From assembly GCA_030523645.1 (NCBI GenBank), contig JAUNIB010000001.1, positions 1-64,000 of the forward strand: a DNA stretch of 64,000 bases, in the 5' to 3' direction. A program made the translations under genes and the position numbers. Below are positions 25,246-35,016 of this stretch, in pieces. This DNA comes from Selenomonadaceae bacterium. Lineage in GTDB: Bacteria; Bacillota; Negativicutes; Selenomonadales; Selenomonadaceae. Positions within the stretch are counted from its first letter, which is position 1. Every line of letters starts with the position of its first letter. The notes below the pieces were generated by a model. The model was not told the origin of the DNA. It was given only the letters and a program-made list of their open reading frames with translations, and ran no database searches.

Positions 25246-27192
25246 GTGAAACCATCGGCAATAGAGGACTTCGACCTCTATCTGTTCCATCAGGGCACGA
25301 ACTTCCACGCATACCGGCTGCTGGGAGCGCATCCCATGGAAGAAAACGGCAGGGCCGGTGTCCGCTTCGCCGTCTGGGCACCGGACGCGGCGGAGGTCAG
25401 CGTGGTTGGCGACTTCAACCAGTGGAATCCGCAGGCGAACCCCTTGACCCGCCAGTCGGACGGAGAAATCTGGTCAGGCTTTGTCGGCGGACTGGAGCAG
25501 GAGGAAATATACAAGTACTCTATCCTGCCGCTGAATGCCCAGGCCGAAGGCCGGCTGCTGAAGGCAGACCCCTTTGCCATCTATGCCGAGGTGCCGCCTC
25601 AGACCGCTTCCAAGGTCTATGAGTTCGGCCGGTACGAATGGCATGATGAGGAATGGCAGCAGGCGAAAAAAGGCGCAGCGTCATACGGCCGCCCCATGCT
25701 CACCTATGAGGTACATCTCGGCTCGTGGCGCAGAACTCCCGACGGAGAAACTCTAAGCTACCGTGACTTGGCGGAGCAGCTTATCGACTACTGCGTGGAT
25801 ATGCACTACACCCATCTTGAGCTTATGCCGTTGGCGGAGCATCCCTTCGGCGGCTCATGGGGCTATCAGGGCACCGGCTACTTTGCCGCCACCAGCCGCT
25901 ACGGACGGCCGGAGGATTTGATGTACCTGATTGACCGGGCTCATCAGAAGGGCATAGCGGTGATTATGGACTGGGTGCCAGGCCATTTCTGCAAGGATGC
26001 CCACGGTCTCTATCACTTCGACGGCCGCAATCTCTATGAGTCGGACAACGAGCAGCGGGCAGAGAACAGGGAATGGGGAACGGTAAACTTTGACTACGGA
26101 CGCACCGAGGTTAGGAGCTTCCTTATTTCCTCGGCCATGTTCTGGTTGGAAGAATACCACATCGACGGACTCCGTATCGATGCGGTGGGCAATATGCTGT
26201 ATCTGAACTACGGCCGCAAGGATGGGGAATGGCAGCCCAATAAGTACGGAGAGAACGGCAATCTGGAGGCAATCGACTTCCTCCACAAGCTGAACGAAGC
26301 GGTATTCAAGTATCACCCGGAGGCTCTGATGATAGCCGAGGAGGCTACTGACTGGCCGAATATGTCCCGCCCCACCTACATGGGCGGCATGGGCTTCAAC
26401 TACAAGTGGAACATGGGCTGGATGAACGACATGCTCCGCTACATGGCCCTCGATCCCATCTACAAGAAGTGGAATCACGACAAGCTCACCTTCTCCATAA
26501 TGTACGCCTTCAAGGAGAACTATGTTCTGCCGCTCTCCCATGACGAGGTTGTCCACGGCAAGAAATCTCTGCTGGACAAAATGCCAGGCGACTACTGGCA
26601 GAAATTCGCCAATCTCCGGGCTTTCTACGGCTACTGGATGGCCCATCCCGGCAAGAAGCTGCTGTTCATGGGCGGCGAGTTCGGACAGGTCATCGAGTGG
26701 AAGTACGACGACAGCCTCGACTGGCATCTTACGGAAATGTATCCGAAGCATGAGGAAATGCTTCGCTACAGCAAGGCTCTCAACGAGTTTTATGTGACGA
26801 ACAGAGCGTTCTGGGATATTGATTGTGACTATGAGGGCTTTGAGTGGATAGACTGCAACGACGCCGAGCGTAGCATTATCGCTTTTCAGCGTCGGACGGA
26901 AGACCACGACGATTTTGTCATTGCAATTATAAACTTTACCCCGGAGGTGCGGCAGGGCTACAGGCTGGCGGTACCGAGACGGGGCATATACAGAGAGGTA
27001 TTCAACAGCGACCTTTATTGCTACGGAGGCTCAGGAGTGCAGAACGAGGGGGATTTTGCAGCAGAAGCGGTTCCCCACATGGGCAAGGACTACAGCATAC
27101 AAATTACGCTGCCGCCCCTGTCGGCGGTGTACTTCAGACGGATGAAGTCCTGTGTTCCCCAGCCGGATAAAGCAGCGATTGACGAGGAGTGA
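25246..27192 (+). CDS. glgB: 1,4-alpha-glucan branching enzyme
   Basis: 648 residues of GH13 subfamily 9 with an N-terminal CBM48 (VRFAVWAPDAAEVSVVGDF). The catalytic Asp is in GLRIDAVGNML, the acid Glu in LMIAEEATDWP and the third Asp in LSHDEVVHGK. It forms the alpha-1,6 branches of glycogen. GTG 25246 has AAAGGGGGAG upstream. Its last codons overlap the GlgA ribosome-binding region. Confidence 0.97.
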   Translation: MKPSAIEDFDLYLFHQGTNFHAYRLLGAHPMEENGRAGVRFAVWAPDAAEVSVVGDFNQWNPQANPLTRQSDGEIWSGFVGGLEQEEIYKYSILPLNAQAEGRLLKADPFAIYAEVPPQTASKVYEFGRYEWHDEEWQQAKKGAASYGRPMLTYEVHLGSWRRTPDGETLSYRDLAEQLIDYCVDMHYTHLELMPLAEHPFGGSWGYQGTGYFAATSRYGRPEDLMYLIDRAHQKGIAVIMDWVPGHFCKDAHGLYHFDGRNLYESDNEQRAENREWGTVNFDYGRTEVRSFLISSAMFWLEEYHIDGLRIDAVGNMLYLNYGRKDGEWQPNKYGENGNLEAIDFLHKLNEAVFKYHPEALMIAEEATDWPNMSRPTYMGGMGFNYKWNMGWMNDMLRYMALDPIYKKWNHDKLTFSIMYAFKENYVLPLSHDEVVHGKKSLLDKMPGDYWQKFANLRAFYGYWMAHPGKKLLFMGGEFGQVIEWKYDDSLDWHLTEMYPKHEEMLRYSKALNEFYVTNRAFWDIDCDYEGFEWIDCNDAERSIIAFQRRTEDHDDFVIAIINFTPEVRQGYRLAVPRRGIYREVFNSDLYCYGGSGVQNEGDFAAEAVPHMGKDYSIQITLPPLSAVYFRRMKSCVPQPDKAAIDEE

Positions 27193-27197
27193 TTTTA

Positions 27198-28649
27198 GTG
27201 TCGGAGAAAAAACTGAATGTCCTTTTTGTGGCAGCGGAAGCAGTTCCCTTTGTGAAAACCGGCGGTCTGGCCGATGTGGCCGGCTCTCTGCCCAAGGCTC
27301 TGCTGGCTGAGAATATTCAGCCGGTGGTGATAATGCCCAAGTATGAAAGCATTCCTGCCGATATGCGCTGCCGGATGGAGCATATTTACGACGGCAGCAT
27401 TCAGCTTGCCTGGCGGCAGAAATATATCGGCCTTGATATGCTGGAGCATGACGGCGTGAAATATTACTTCGTGGACAACGGAGACTATTTCAACCGGGAG
27501 AAACTCTACGGCTACGATGATGATGCCGAGCGGTTTGCTTTCTTCTGCCGCGGTGTTCTGTCCCTGCTGCCGGCCATGGATTTCTGGCCGGATGTCATTC
27601 ACATGAACGACTGGCATACGGCAATGGTGGCTCCCTATTTGAAATACGACTTCAGCGGCGATGAACGCTACAGAGGAATAAAGACCGTATTTACCATCCA
27701 CAATCTGAAGTATCAGGGTGTATTCAACCCTGACTATGTAACCGATGTGCTTGGTCTTGACCGGTCGCTCTTTGACAACGGAGTGCTGGAGCAGAGCGGC
27801 GCGCTGAACTACATGAAGAGTGCCATCGTCTGCAGCGACCATATCACTACCGTCAGCCGCACCTATGCGGAGGAAATCCGCTATTCCTACTTCGGTGAGG
27901 GACTTGACGGTCTGCTTAATCAGCGGGCCGGTGATTTGTCCGGCATTGTGAACGGCATTGACGGAGCCTCCTACAGCCCGGAGGATGATAAGTGCCTGTA
28001 TCACAACTACAACATCCGCTCTATTGACAAGAAGCTGGACAACAAGCAGGAGCTGCAGAAGCAGCTGGGGCTGGAGGAAAATCGCGGCGTTCCTATGCTG
28101 GCTATCATCAGCCGCCTTGTGGAGCAGAAGGGCTTCGACCTCTGCGTGAGAATAATGGATGAGCTGCTGCGGACGGACAAGGTGCAGCTTGTGGTGCTGG
28201 GTACCGGCGACAAGTTCTATGAGGACTGGTTCATGGGTCTTGCCTGGCGCTTCCCCGGCCGGGTGTCGGTGAATATCGGCTTCTCCGATGAGCTGTCCCG
28301 CCGGATTTATGCGGCGGCAGACCTGTTCCTGATGCCCAGTGTATTTGAGCCCTGCGGACTCAGCCAGCTCATTGCCATGCGCTACGGAGCTATCCCGGTA
28401 GTTCATGCCATCGGCGGACTGAAGGACACAGTAGTGCCATTTGACAAGCTGAATCTCACCGGCACCGGCTTTACCTTCGAGAGCTACAATGCCCACGATT
28501 TCCTCTATGCCATTCGCCGGGCGCTTGGTGTCTGCGAGGACTATGAGCTGCGGAGCAGCGTTATGAGAAACGCCATGGAGGCAGACTTCAGCTGGGCGCA
28601 GAGCGCCGGAGAGTACGCCGAGCTTTACGGTCGGCTGTGTGATAGGTAA
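27198..28649 (+). CDS. glgA: glycogen synthase (ADP-glucose)
   Basis: 483 residues of GT5. KTGGLADVAGSLP near the N-terminus binds ADP-glucose, and the C-terminal GT-B lobe has MPSVFEPCGLSQLIAMRYG. It elongates alpha-1,4 chains. GTG 27198 is chosen since GAGGAG of the glgB end lies 8 nt upstream; another in-frame GTG at 27189 overlaps the glgB stop. It is the last gene of the operon. Confidence 0.96.
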   Translation: MSEKKLNVLFVAAEAVPFVKTGGLADVAGSLPKALLAENIQPVVIMPKYESIPADMRCRMEHIYDGSIQLAWRQKYIGLDMLEHDGVKYYFVDNGDYFNREKLYGYDDDAERFAFFCRGVLSLLPAMDFWPDVIHMNDWHTAMVAPYLKYDFSGDERYRGIKTVFTIHNLKYQGVFNPDYVTDVLGLDRSLFDNGVLEQSGALNYMKSAIVCSDHITTVSRTYAEEIRYSYFGEGLDGLLNQRAGDLSGIVNGIDGASYSPEDDKCLYHNYNIRSIDKKLDNKQELQKQLGLEENRGVPMLAIISRLVEQKGFDLCVRIMDELLRTDKVQLVVLGTGDKFYEDWFMGLAWRFPGRVSVNIGFSDELSRRIYAAADLFLMPSVFEPCGLSQLIAMRYGAIPVVHAIGGLKDTVVPFDKLNLTGTGFTFESYNAHDFLYAIRRALGVCEDYELRSSVMRNAMEADFSWAQSAGEYAELYGRLCDR

Positions 28650-28660
28650 GACAGGATAAA

Positions 28661-28681
28661 AGAGATGGTGAAACCATCTCT
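28661..28681 (+). terminator. hairpin after glgA (weak terminator)
   Basis: AGAGATGGT (28661-28669) pairs with ACCATCTCT (28673-28681). Only a short pyrimidine run follows, so termination may be partial. Confidence 0.5.
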
Positions 28682-28696
28682 CCTTAATGTAAAAAA

Positions 28697-28834
28697 GACG
28701 GCATACTGTCTATGAAGAAACTATTATGAACGCCGGCACTTAGCGAGCTGCGAATAAGCATATGAAGCAGGAGCTTAGTGCCGCTGCGTGAATAAATTAG
28801 CGAGAGCGTGTTTCTGATAGACAGTAGTGCCGTC
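28697..28834 (+). other. 138-nt structured element (possible RNA or MITE-like unit)
   Basis: The ends GACGGCA-TACTGTCTAT (28697-28713) and ATAGACAGTA-G-TGCCGTC (28817-28834) make 17 base pairs with one bulged G. Inside, GGCACT-T-AGC...CTGC pairs with GCAG...GCT-T-AGTGCC, giving a 13-bp arm with matching mismatches. A short CGCT/AGCG third arm (about 28782-28804) suggests a three-way junction. It fills the gap between glgA and the amylase fusion. I know no RNA family that fits; a mobile inverted-repeat unit is the alternative. Confidence 0.5.
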
Positions 28835-28863
28835 AATTAATAAAGATCTTAAAAGGTAGTATT

Positions 28864-31800
28864 ATGCTGAACATTTTCCACGACTCCCACTTACCCGTGT
28901 ATCGTCAGCCCTTCGGTGCCGCCGAAGCCGGCAGTGATGTCATGCTCTCCCTCTCAATAGAGGGGGAGGAGACTGCGGCCGGTGTCTTCGTGCGCCTGTG
29001 GACGGACGAGTCGGGAGAGCGTATTGTCCCTATGAAGCAGACCGGTGAGGGGAGCAGCGTGGCATACTATAGAGCCGTGGTACAGATGCCAGAGGAGGGA
29101 ACCCTTCTCTGGTATTACTTTATCATCGAGACTGACGACGGCTGCCGCCTCTGCTACGGCAACAACCCTCAGCAGCAGGGAGGAGAAGGCTGCCTCTATG
29201 ACCATGAGCCGCCGTCCTATCAGATAACGGTGTACGACCGGGGAGCAAAGACCCCTGACTGGTTTAAGCATGCCGTCATGTATCAGATTTTCCCCGACCG
29301 CTTCTGCCGGGTAGGGAACGAGCTGATTGAGAAGAAGGGAGCCGTCTACAGGGGCAGCTGGCAGGATGAGCCGTGCTACTACCGCGACCCGAAGACGGAC
29401 GATGTCATCGCCTATGACTTTTTCGGCGGCAATCTGGCAGGTGTCGAGTCGAAGCTGGACTATCTCCGGGAGCTTGGCGTCAGCGTTATCTACTTCAATC
29501 CCATATTTGAATCGGAATCAAATCACCGCTACGACACTTCGGACTATCTGGCTGTCGACAATGTACTGGGCGGCAATGACGCTTTTGCTCGCCTTTTGGC
29601 AGCGGCAGAGAAGCGGGGGATAGCCGTCATTATTGACGGCGTATTCAGCCACACCGGCATGAACAGCCGCTACTTCAATCGTGACGGCCGCTACGATACA
29701 ATAGGGGCTTATCAGTCTGAGGACTCACCGTATCATCAGTGGTACCGCTTTGAGAATTTTGCGGAGAATAAAGATAAATACGACAGCTGGTGGGGCTTCA
29801 AAAATCTCCCCAATGTAGATGAGTGCAGCAAGAGCTATCAGGACTTCATCATTCACGGCGAAGACAGCGTGCTTCATCACTGGCTGAAGGCCGGTGTCCG
29901 GGGGTGGCGGCTTGATGTTATCGATGAGCTGCCGCCGGAATTCTCCCGGAGCTTCTACAAAGAGCTGAAGAAGACGGATAAGGACGCCGTCCTCATCGGT
30001 GAGGTCTGGGAGGACGCCTCCAACAAGGTGAGCTATGACCGCCAGCGGGCCTATCTCTCCGGACACGAGCTGGACGGAGCAATGAACTATCCCCTGAGGA
30101 AGATTATCCTTGATTTCCTGCTGGGACAGCCGGGAAATGACAGCGGAGCCATCTACAGGCGGCTGATGAATATGCTGGAGAACTATCCGGCAGAGAATTT
30201 GGCGGCCATGATGAATCTTCTCTCCGGCCACGATGTAGAGCGAATGATGACGCTGCTGGGAGAGGCCCCTTCCGCTGACGGAATGACGGCGGAGGAGCAG
30301 AGGGGCTATCGCCTAACCGCAGAGCAGCGAGAGCTGGGCATGACCCGCAGTCGTCTGGCTGCCCTGTGGCAGTTTACCTTCCCCGGCGTACCCTGTATAT
30401 ACTACGGTGACGAGATTGCCATGGAGGGACACCGTGATCCGGTGAACCGCCGCCCCTACCAGTGGCAGCTCACCGATGAGAGCCGGCTGGCTCAGCGTGA
30501 ATGGTACAAGGCGCTGGCCCGGCTGAGAAATGAAAACATCGCCCTGCAGACCGGAAAAATATTCCCTCTGCAGACAGGGAACAATGGCTTCGCCTTCCTC
30601 CGCTATGTGAAGAACGGACAGGATATGTTTGGGGAGACCGCGGAGAACGCCGTGTTCCTCACCGCCATAAATCGCAGCCGGACGGAGCCGCAGGAGTTTT
30701 CCCTGCAGGTATCGGCATTCTCCGCCAACGACTATGAGGTGGTCTTCACTACCGACCGGGAAGACAGACCGGCGGGAGAAGGCTGCCCGGCAGGTACAGT
30801 TTTGCCGCTGGACTACGGCTGTCTTCATTTCACTCTGCCGCCTCTCTGCGGCATAATCCTGCGTGAGCAGGAGCCGGTGAGAAAGTACGAGCGGGAAGCG
30901 GGAGTCCTCCTGCATCCCACTTCATTGCCGGGCGCTTATCCCATCGGAGATTTAGGTGCCGGAGCCAGAGCCTTTGTGGACTTTTTGGCGGCGGCGGGAC
31001 AGTCTGTATGGCAGATACTGCCCCTTACCGAAGTGGACGAGGCGTTTTCTCCCTACCGCTCACCCTCAGCCTTTGCCGGCAATACTCTCCTCATCAGTCC
31101 CGACACGCTGGCAGAGGACGGACTGATAAGCCGTGAGGAGCTGGCAGCCGCAGCGGAGGAAATGCTTTCCGGCCGTGAGCCGCAGGCGCGGGTGGACTAC
31201 GAGCTGGCAGCGTCCTTCAAGGAAAAGCTGCTCCGCATCGCCTACGAGAATACCCGTCGGCAGGGCAGGACAGCCGAAGCTGTCCCGGAGAATGATGAGG
31301 ACAGCTGCTGGCTGCCGGACTACGCCTTCTACATGGCGCTGCAAAAACACTTCGGCTGCAGCTGGACATCATGGCCGGAGGATATAAGGAAGCGCCGGAA
31401 ACCGGCAATGGAAAAATACTCAGTCCTTTTGGCTGACGAGATAGAATACGAGAAATTCGCTCAGCAGGTATTCGACAGCCAATGGAAACGGCTTCGGGAA
31501 TACGCCGCAGGCAAAGGCGTGGAGATACTGGGGGATCTTCCTTTGTTCGTTGCCCCCGACAGCGCGGATGTGTGGGCGCACCCGGAGTATTTCGATCTGA
31601 ACGAAGACGGCACACCCCACACCGTAGCGGGCTGTCCACCTGATTATTTCAGTGCCGAGGGACAGCTTTGGGGTAATCCTCAGTACGACTGGCAGCGGAT
31701 GGAAGAAGACGGATACCGCTGGTGGGTACAGCGCCTTCGCCGTCTCTTTACTTTGGTTGACCGGGTGAGGATTGACCACTTCCGCGGACTGGAAGCCTTC

Positions 31801-32424
31801 TGGGAGATTCCCGGCGATGCGGAAACCGCCATGGAGGGCCGATGGGTGAAAGGGCCGGGAGAGAAGCTCTTTGCCGCCGTCTATGAGAAGCTGGGGGATG
31901 TGAAGATAGTCGCCGAGGACTTGGGAACTCTCACCCCCGAGGTAATCGCTCTGCGGAAGAAGCTGGGGCTTCCGGGCATGCGGATTCTCCAGTTTGAGCT
32001 GGGAGAGACGGGACAGCACAATGCGGGACTCAAGGCGGACGAGAACACAGTCGTCTACACCGGCACCCATGATAATGACACCGTCATCGGCTGGCTGAAG
32101 GAGCTGAGCCGTGGTGAGAAGGCCGATTCACGAGCCATGGCACTGGTGCTGCAGGAGCTGGGCCTGCCGCCGGCTGATACCGGGGAGACACCGGCAGCGG
32201 CGGAGCTGGCAGCGGCAGCCATCAGGTATATATACGGCACCGCGGCCCGGCTGGCGGTAGTACCGCTGCAGGACATACTGGCCCTCGACACTGATGCCCG
32301 GATGAATATTCCCGGTACACCGGCCGGAAACTGGGGCTGGCGGCTTGCGGACTTCTCTCTGCTCAGTCAGCGGCTGGCCGTAGAGATAAAGGCTCTTGCC
32401 GCCAAAGCTGGAAGAAGCGCATAA
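28864..32424 (+). CDS. GH13 amylase/neopullulanase - GH77 4-alpha-glucanotransferase fusion
   Basis: 1186 residues. Residues 1-130 form a beta-domain like CBM34; about 130-670 are a GH13 barrel (YQIFPDRFC, IDGVFSHTG, nucleophile in GWRLDVIDELP, acid in LIGEVWED, third Asp in LLSGHDVERM). From about 680 a MalQ/GH77 domain begins (GVLLHPTSLPGAYPIGDLG) with nucleophile in RIDHFRGLEAFWEIP and acid in VAEDLGTLTPEV. The two activities are normally separate proteins. Together they could debranch or hydrolyse malto-oligosaccharides and pass chains to transglycosylation, next to the glycogen operon. No signal peptide, so cytoplasmic. AAAAGG precedes ATG 28864. Confidence 0.95.
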   Translation: MLNIFHDSHLPVYRQPFGAAEAGSDVMLSLSIEGEETAAGVFVRLWTDESGERIVPMKQTGEGSSVAYYRAVVQMPEEGTLLWYYFIIETDDGCRLCYGNNPQQQGGEGCLYDHEPPSYQITVYDRGAKTPDWFKHAVMYQIFPDRFCRVGNELIEKKGAVYRGSWQDEPCYYRDPKTDDVIAYDFFGGNLAGVESKLDYLRELGVSVIYFNPIFESESNHRYDTSDYLAVDNVLGGNDAFARLLAAAEKRGIAVIIDGVFSHTGMNSRYFNRDGRYDTIGAYQSEDSPYHQWYRFENFAENKDKYDSWWGFKNLPNVDECSKSYQDFIIHGEDSVLHHWLKAGVRGWRLDVIDELPPEFSRSFYKELKKTDKDAVLIGEVWEDASNKVSYDRQRAYLSGHELDGAMNYPLRKIILDFLLGQPGNDSGAIYRRLMNMLENYPAENLAAMMNLLSGHDVERMMTLLGEAPSADGMTAEEQRGYRLTAEQRELGMTRSRLAALWQFTFPGVPCIYYGDEIAMEGHRDPVNRRPYQWQLTDESRLAQREWYKALARLRNENIALQTGKIFPLQTGNNGFAFLRYVKNGQDMFGETAENAVFLTAINRSRTEPQEFSLQVSAFSANDYEVVFTTDREDRPAGEGCPAGTVLPLDYGCLHFTLPPLCGIILREQEPVRKYEREAGVLLHPTSLPGAYPIGDLGAGARAFVDFLAAAGQSVWQILPLTEVDEAFSPYRSPSAFAGNTLLISPDTLAEDGLISREELAAAAEEMLSGREPQARVDYELAASFKEKLLRIAYENTRRQGRTAEAVPENDEDSCWLPDYAFYMALQKHFGCSWTSWPEDIRKRRKPAMEKYSVLLADEIEYEKFAQQVFDSQWKRLREYAAGKGVEILGDLPLFVAPDSADVWAHPEYFDLNEDGTPHTVAGCPPDYFSAEGQLWGNPQYDWQRMEEDGYRWWVQRLRRLFTLVDRVRIDHFRGLEAFWEIPGDAETAMEGRWVKGPGEKLFAAVYEKLGDVKIVAEDLGTLTPEVIALRKKLGLPGMRILQFELGETGQHNAGLKADENTVVYTGTHDNDTVIGWLKELSRGEKADSRAMALVLQELGLPPADTGETPAAAELAAAAIRYIYGTAARLAVVPLQDILALDTDARMNIPGTPAGNWGWRLADFSLLSQRLAVEIKALAAKAGRSA

Positions 32425-32470
32425 GTGAATTAATGTGATGTGAAATGGTATATAAAGTCCTAATTGGTCT

Positions 32471-32498
32471 TTGAATTTAGGTCTTTTTGTGGTATGCT
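32471..32498 (+). promoter_or_regulatory. promoter of DUF2225 gene
   Basis: -35 TTGAAT (32471-32476), 16-nt spacer, -10 TATGCT (32493-32498), 27 nt before the ATG. Confidence 0.65.
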
Positions 32499-32525
32499 AT
32501 ACCCAGTTCAAAAGGAGTTGATATC

Positions 32526-33287
32526 ATGGCTGATGCATCACTTGTTTTTACTGTGGAGAAAACCTGTCCCCTGTGCGGTGAAACGACAAGAGTAACCAAG
32601 GCAAAGTCCCGTCTCGTCGTCACTAAAACCGATTGGGATTTCTGCACTCACTATAGGGATTTCAATCCGTACTACTATGTCCCCTGGGTCTGTGAGAAAT
32701 GCGGCTACGCTGCTGATGAAAAGCACTTCACCTCCGCCATGCCCGCATCTCACAAGAAAACTCTGGGTGATTTCCTGAACCGCCGTCATGTAGGCTTCAA
32801 GTATTCACTGGAACGCTACATGCCGGATGTAGTAGCAGCCTACAAGCTGGCAATCTTCTACGAAGAAATGCTCCATACATCTATGGCTTACCGGGCAAGC
32901 CTCTACCTGAAGCTGGCCTGGATATACCGTATTGCCGAGGACACGGAGAATGAGCGCTCCTGCCTCATCAGAGCAGCCGAATCCTACGAGAAGTCCATCT
33001 ATACCGAGCGCTATCCCCTCGGCGACCTGACGGACACCATGGTCATGTACCTCCTCGGTGCCATCAATTACGAGCTGGGCGATTTGGAGAAAGCTACCCA
33101 GTTCATTGGCCGGATGGTCAACGACAACGGAGTAAGGGCAAGCAGCCCCAAGCTCATGGACAAGATTAAAGATCTGTGGACAGAGCTGAGAGAAAAGCGG
33201 GCAGAGGAGCAGGCCAAGCTGGCGAAGAAAAATGCCGCCGGCGTAGCCAAGCTGGATGCCGCACTGGAAAAGAGGGTCAAGAAGTGA
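32526..33287 (+). CDS. DUF2225 family protein
   Basis: 253 residues. CPLCG near the N-terminus and CEKCG about 50 residues on probably bind one zinc. The remainder is helical and TPR-like (AAESYEKSIYTER, LGAINYELGDLEKATQF), ending in a Lys/Ala-rich tail. The family is uncharacterised. ATG 32526 is chosen for AAAGGAG 9 nt upstream; 13 upstream codons in the open frame are non-coding. It overlaps the DUF4127 gene by 4 nt. Confidence 0.9.
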   Translation: MADASLVFTVEKTCPLCGETTRVTKAKSRLVVTKTDWDFCTHYRDFNPYYYVPWVCEKCGYAADEKHFTSAMPASHKKTLGDFLNRRHVGFKYSLERYMPDVVAAYKLAIFYEEMLHTSMAYRASLYLKLAWIYRIAEDTENERSCLIRAAESYEKSIYTERYPLGDLTDTMVMYLLGAINYELGDLEKATQFIGRMVNDNGVRASSPKLMDKIKDLWTELREKRAEEQAKLAKKNAAGVAKLDAALEKRVKK

Positions 33288-34996
33288 AAGGCTTTTCAAC
33301 CAAAGCCAGCCGAATAAAAAAACACCTTATAAGCCGAGGCTCATTACCGGTCTTGGCTTTTTCCTTTGTCTGCCTGATGTCGGTCTGTCTGCTGGTGATG
33401 GCCGGCGAAGCCGAAGCGGCGAAGAAAAAGACGCCGCAAATCGTCTTTGTTCCCCATGATAACAGACCAATATCTTCCGAGCAGACAGCTCAGGCGGTGC
33501 GGGAGCTGGGCTACGAAGTGATAATGCCTCCGGCAGAAATCCTCGGCGGCCGTGATATCTACGGCGAGCCGGAGAAGGTCTGGGCATGGCTGGACGAAGC
33601 GACGAAGAAGCAGAAGCCTGTAGCGGCGGTGCTTTCTTCCGACACACTTATCTACGGAAGCCTCGTAGGCTCCCGTATGCACAAATACGACGAGGCCACA
33701 CTGCGGCAGCGAGTGGCGAAGTTCGCAGAATTTCGCTCCGACCACAAGCGGACGCCTCTCTATGTATTCGGCTCCATCATGCGTACTCCCCGCAACGGAG
33801 AAGCCTCCGGCACACAGGAACCGAGCTACTATCAGAACCTCGGTGCCGATATCTTCCGCTATACGGCACTGGTAGACAAGTCCGAGACAAAGGGACTGTC
33901 CAACCGCGAGAAGAAGGAAGTAAAATTCCTGCAGCGGCTCATCCCAAAGGCAGCACTCAATGACTGGCTCAATCGCCGTGAAAAGAACTTTGCTGCTTCC
34001 CGGGGACTGATTGATCTGGCAAAAGCAGGTAACTTTGAATACCTCGCCTTTGGCCGTGATGACAACGCACCCTACTCCCAGACCCACATGGAGAGCCGCA
34101 AACTCACCGAGTACGGCCGGGGACTGGGCATCAGCCGCTTTCAGGCTATGGCCGGTATCGATGAATTTGGCATGCTGATGCTGGCCCGGGCGGTGAATCA
34201 TCACCGTAAGGAGCTGCCATTCGTATATGTAGCCTACAACTGGGGCAAGGGTGCCAAGACCATACCTGCCTACTCTGATGAGCCTATCGAAAACTCCATG
34301 CACGACCACATCGTCGCCGTGGGAGCCGTAGAGGTAAAGGCCCCGGAGAAAGCAGACCTTGTGCTGTGGGTTAATACAAACCCCACCGGCGTTACCTACG
34401 CCGCCAACGAGCCGAACAACGACGGCAAGCCCCGTGACGCCACGAAGTTCTTCGTGGAGCAGGTCACCGGCAGCGTAGCCGCCGGACGACCGACCGCCGT
34501 GGCTGATATTGCCTTTGCCAACGGAGCGGATAACGCTCTCATGGAAGGACTGCTGAAGAACGGTATCCTGTTCAGACTGCAGGCCTATGCCGGCTGGAAC
34601 ACTGCGACCAACAGCAGCGGCTTTGCCCTCGCGCAGGGCGTGCTGGCCAAGCACATGACCGACGAATCCCGCGACCGCCTCCTGCTGGTCAGATACCTTG
34701 ATGACTGGCTCTATCAGGCGAATATAAGGACCACGCTGGCCCAGCAGCTTGGCTGGTTCCGTGGCTTCTTCGCCTACGCGAAGCTGGACGACAAACGGCA
34801 GCCTGTAGAGATGCGGGCAACCCGGCTGATAAAGCAGATGGCGGACAGGAAGCTGCCGCCCTTCGGCGAACTGGAAAACCTCTCCGTGACCTTCCCGTGG
34901 AACAGAATGTTCGAAGCGAACTTCTCTATGATTCCGAAGGCTTCACCGGTAGATATCCTCCGCTCGAAGCTCACATTGAATTCTACAGCAGATTAA
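33284..34996 (+). CDS. DUF4127 family exported protein
   Basis: 570 residues. An N-terminal hydrophobic signal or anchor (VLAFSFVCLMSVCLLVMAG) is followed by a conserved body with FVPHDNRPISSEQ, VLSSDTLIYGSLVGSR and FGRDDNAPYSQTHMES. DUF4127 has no established activity; the His/Asp-rich motifs suggest a metal-dependent hydrolase, which is only inference. GTG 33284 overlaps the DUF2225 stop and has AGAGGG upstream. A sodium/proton antiporter gene begins 20 nt downstream, so the three likely form one operon. Confidence 0.88.
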   Translation: MKGFSTKASRIKKHLISRGSLPVLAFSFVCLMSVCLLVMAGEAEAAKKKTPQIVFVPHDNRPISSEQTAQAVRELGYEVIMPPAEILGGRDIYGEPEKVWAWLDEATKKQKPVAAVLSSDTLIYGSLVGSRMHKYDEATLRQRVAKFAEFRSDHKRTPLYVFGSIMRTPRNGEASGTQEPSYYQNLGADIFRYTALVDKSETKGLSNREKKEVKFLQRLIPKAALNDWLNRREKNFAASRGLIDLAKAGNFEYLAFGRDDNAPYSQTHMESRKLTEYGRGLGISRFQAMAGIDEFGMLMLARAVNHHRKELPFVYVAYNWGKGAKTIPAYSDEPIENSMHDHIVAVGAVEVKAPEKADLVLWVNTNPTGVTYAANEPNNDGKPRDATKFFVEQVTGSVAAGRPTAVADIAFANGADNALMEGLLKNGILFRLQAYAGWNTATNSSGFALAQGVLAKHMTDESRDRLLLVRYLDDWLYQANIRTTLAQQLGWFRGFFAYAKLDDKRQPVEMRATRLIKQMADRKLPPFGELENLSVTFPWNRMFEANFSMIPKASPVDILRSKLTLNSTAD

Positions 34997-35016
34997 TCTT
35001 AGGCAGGTTTTAATCA

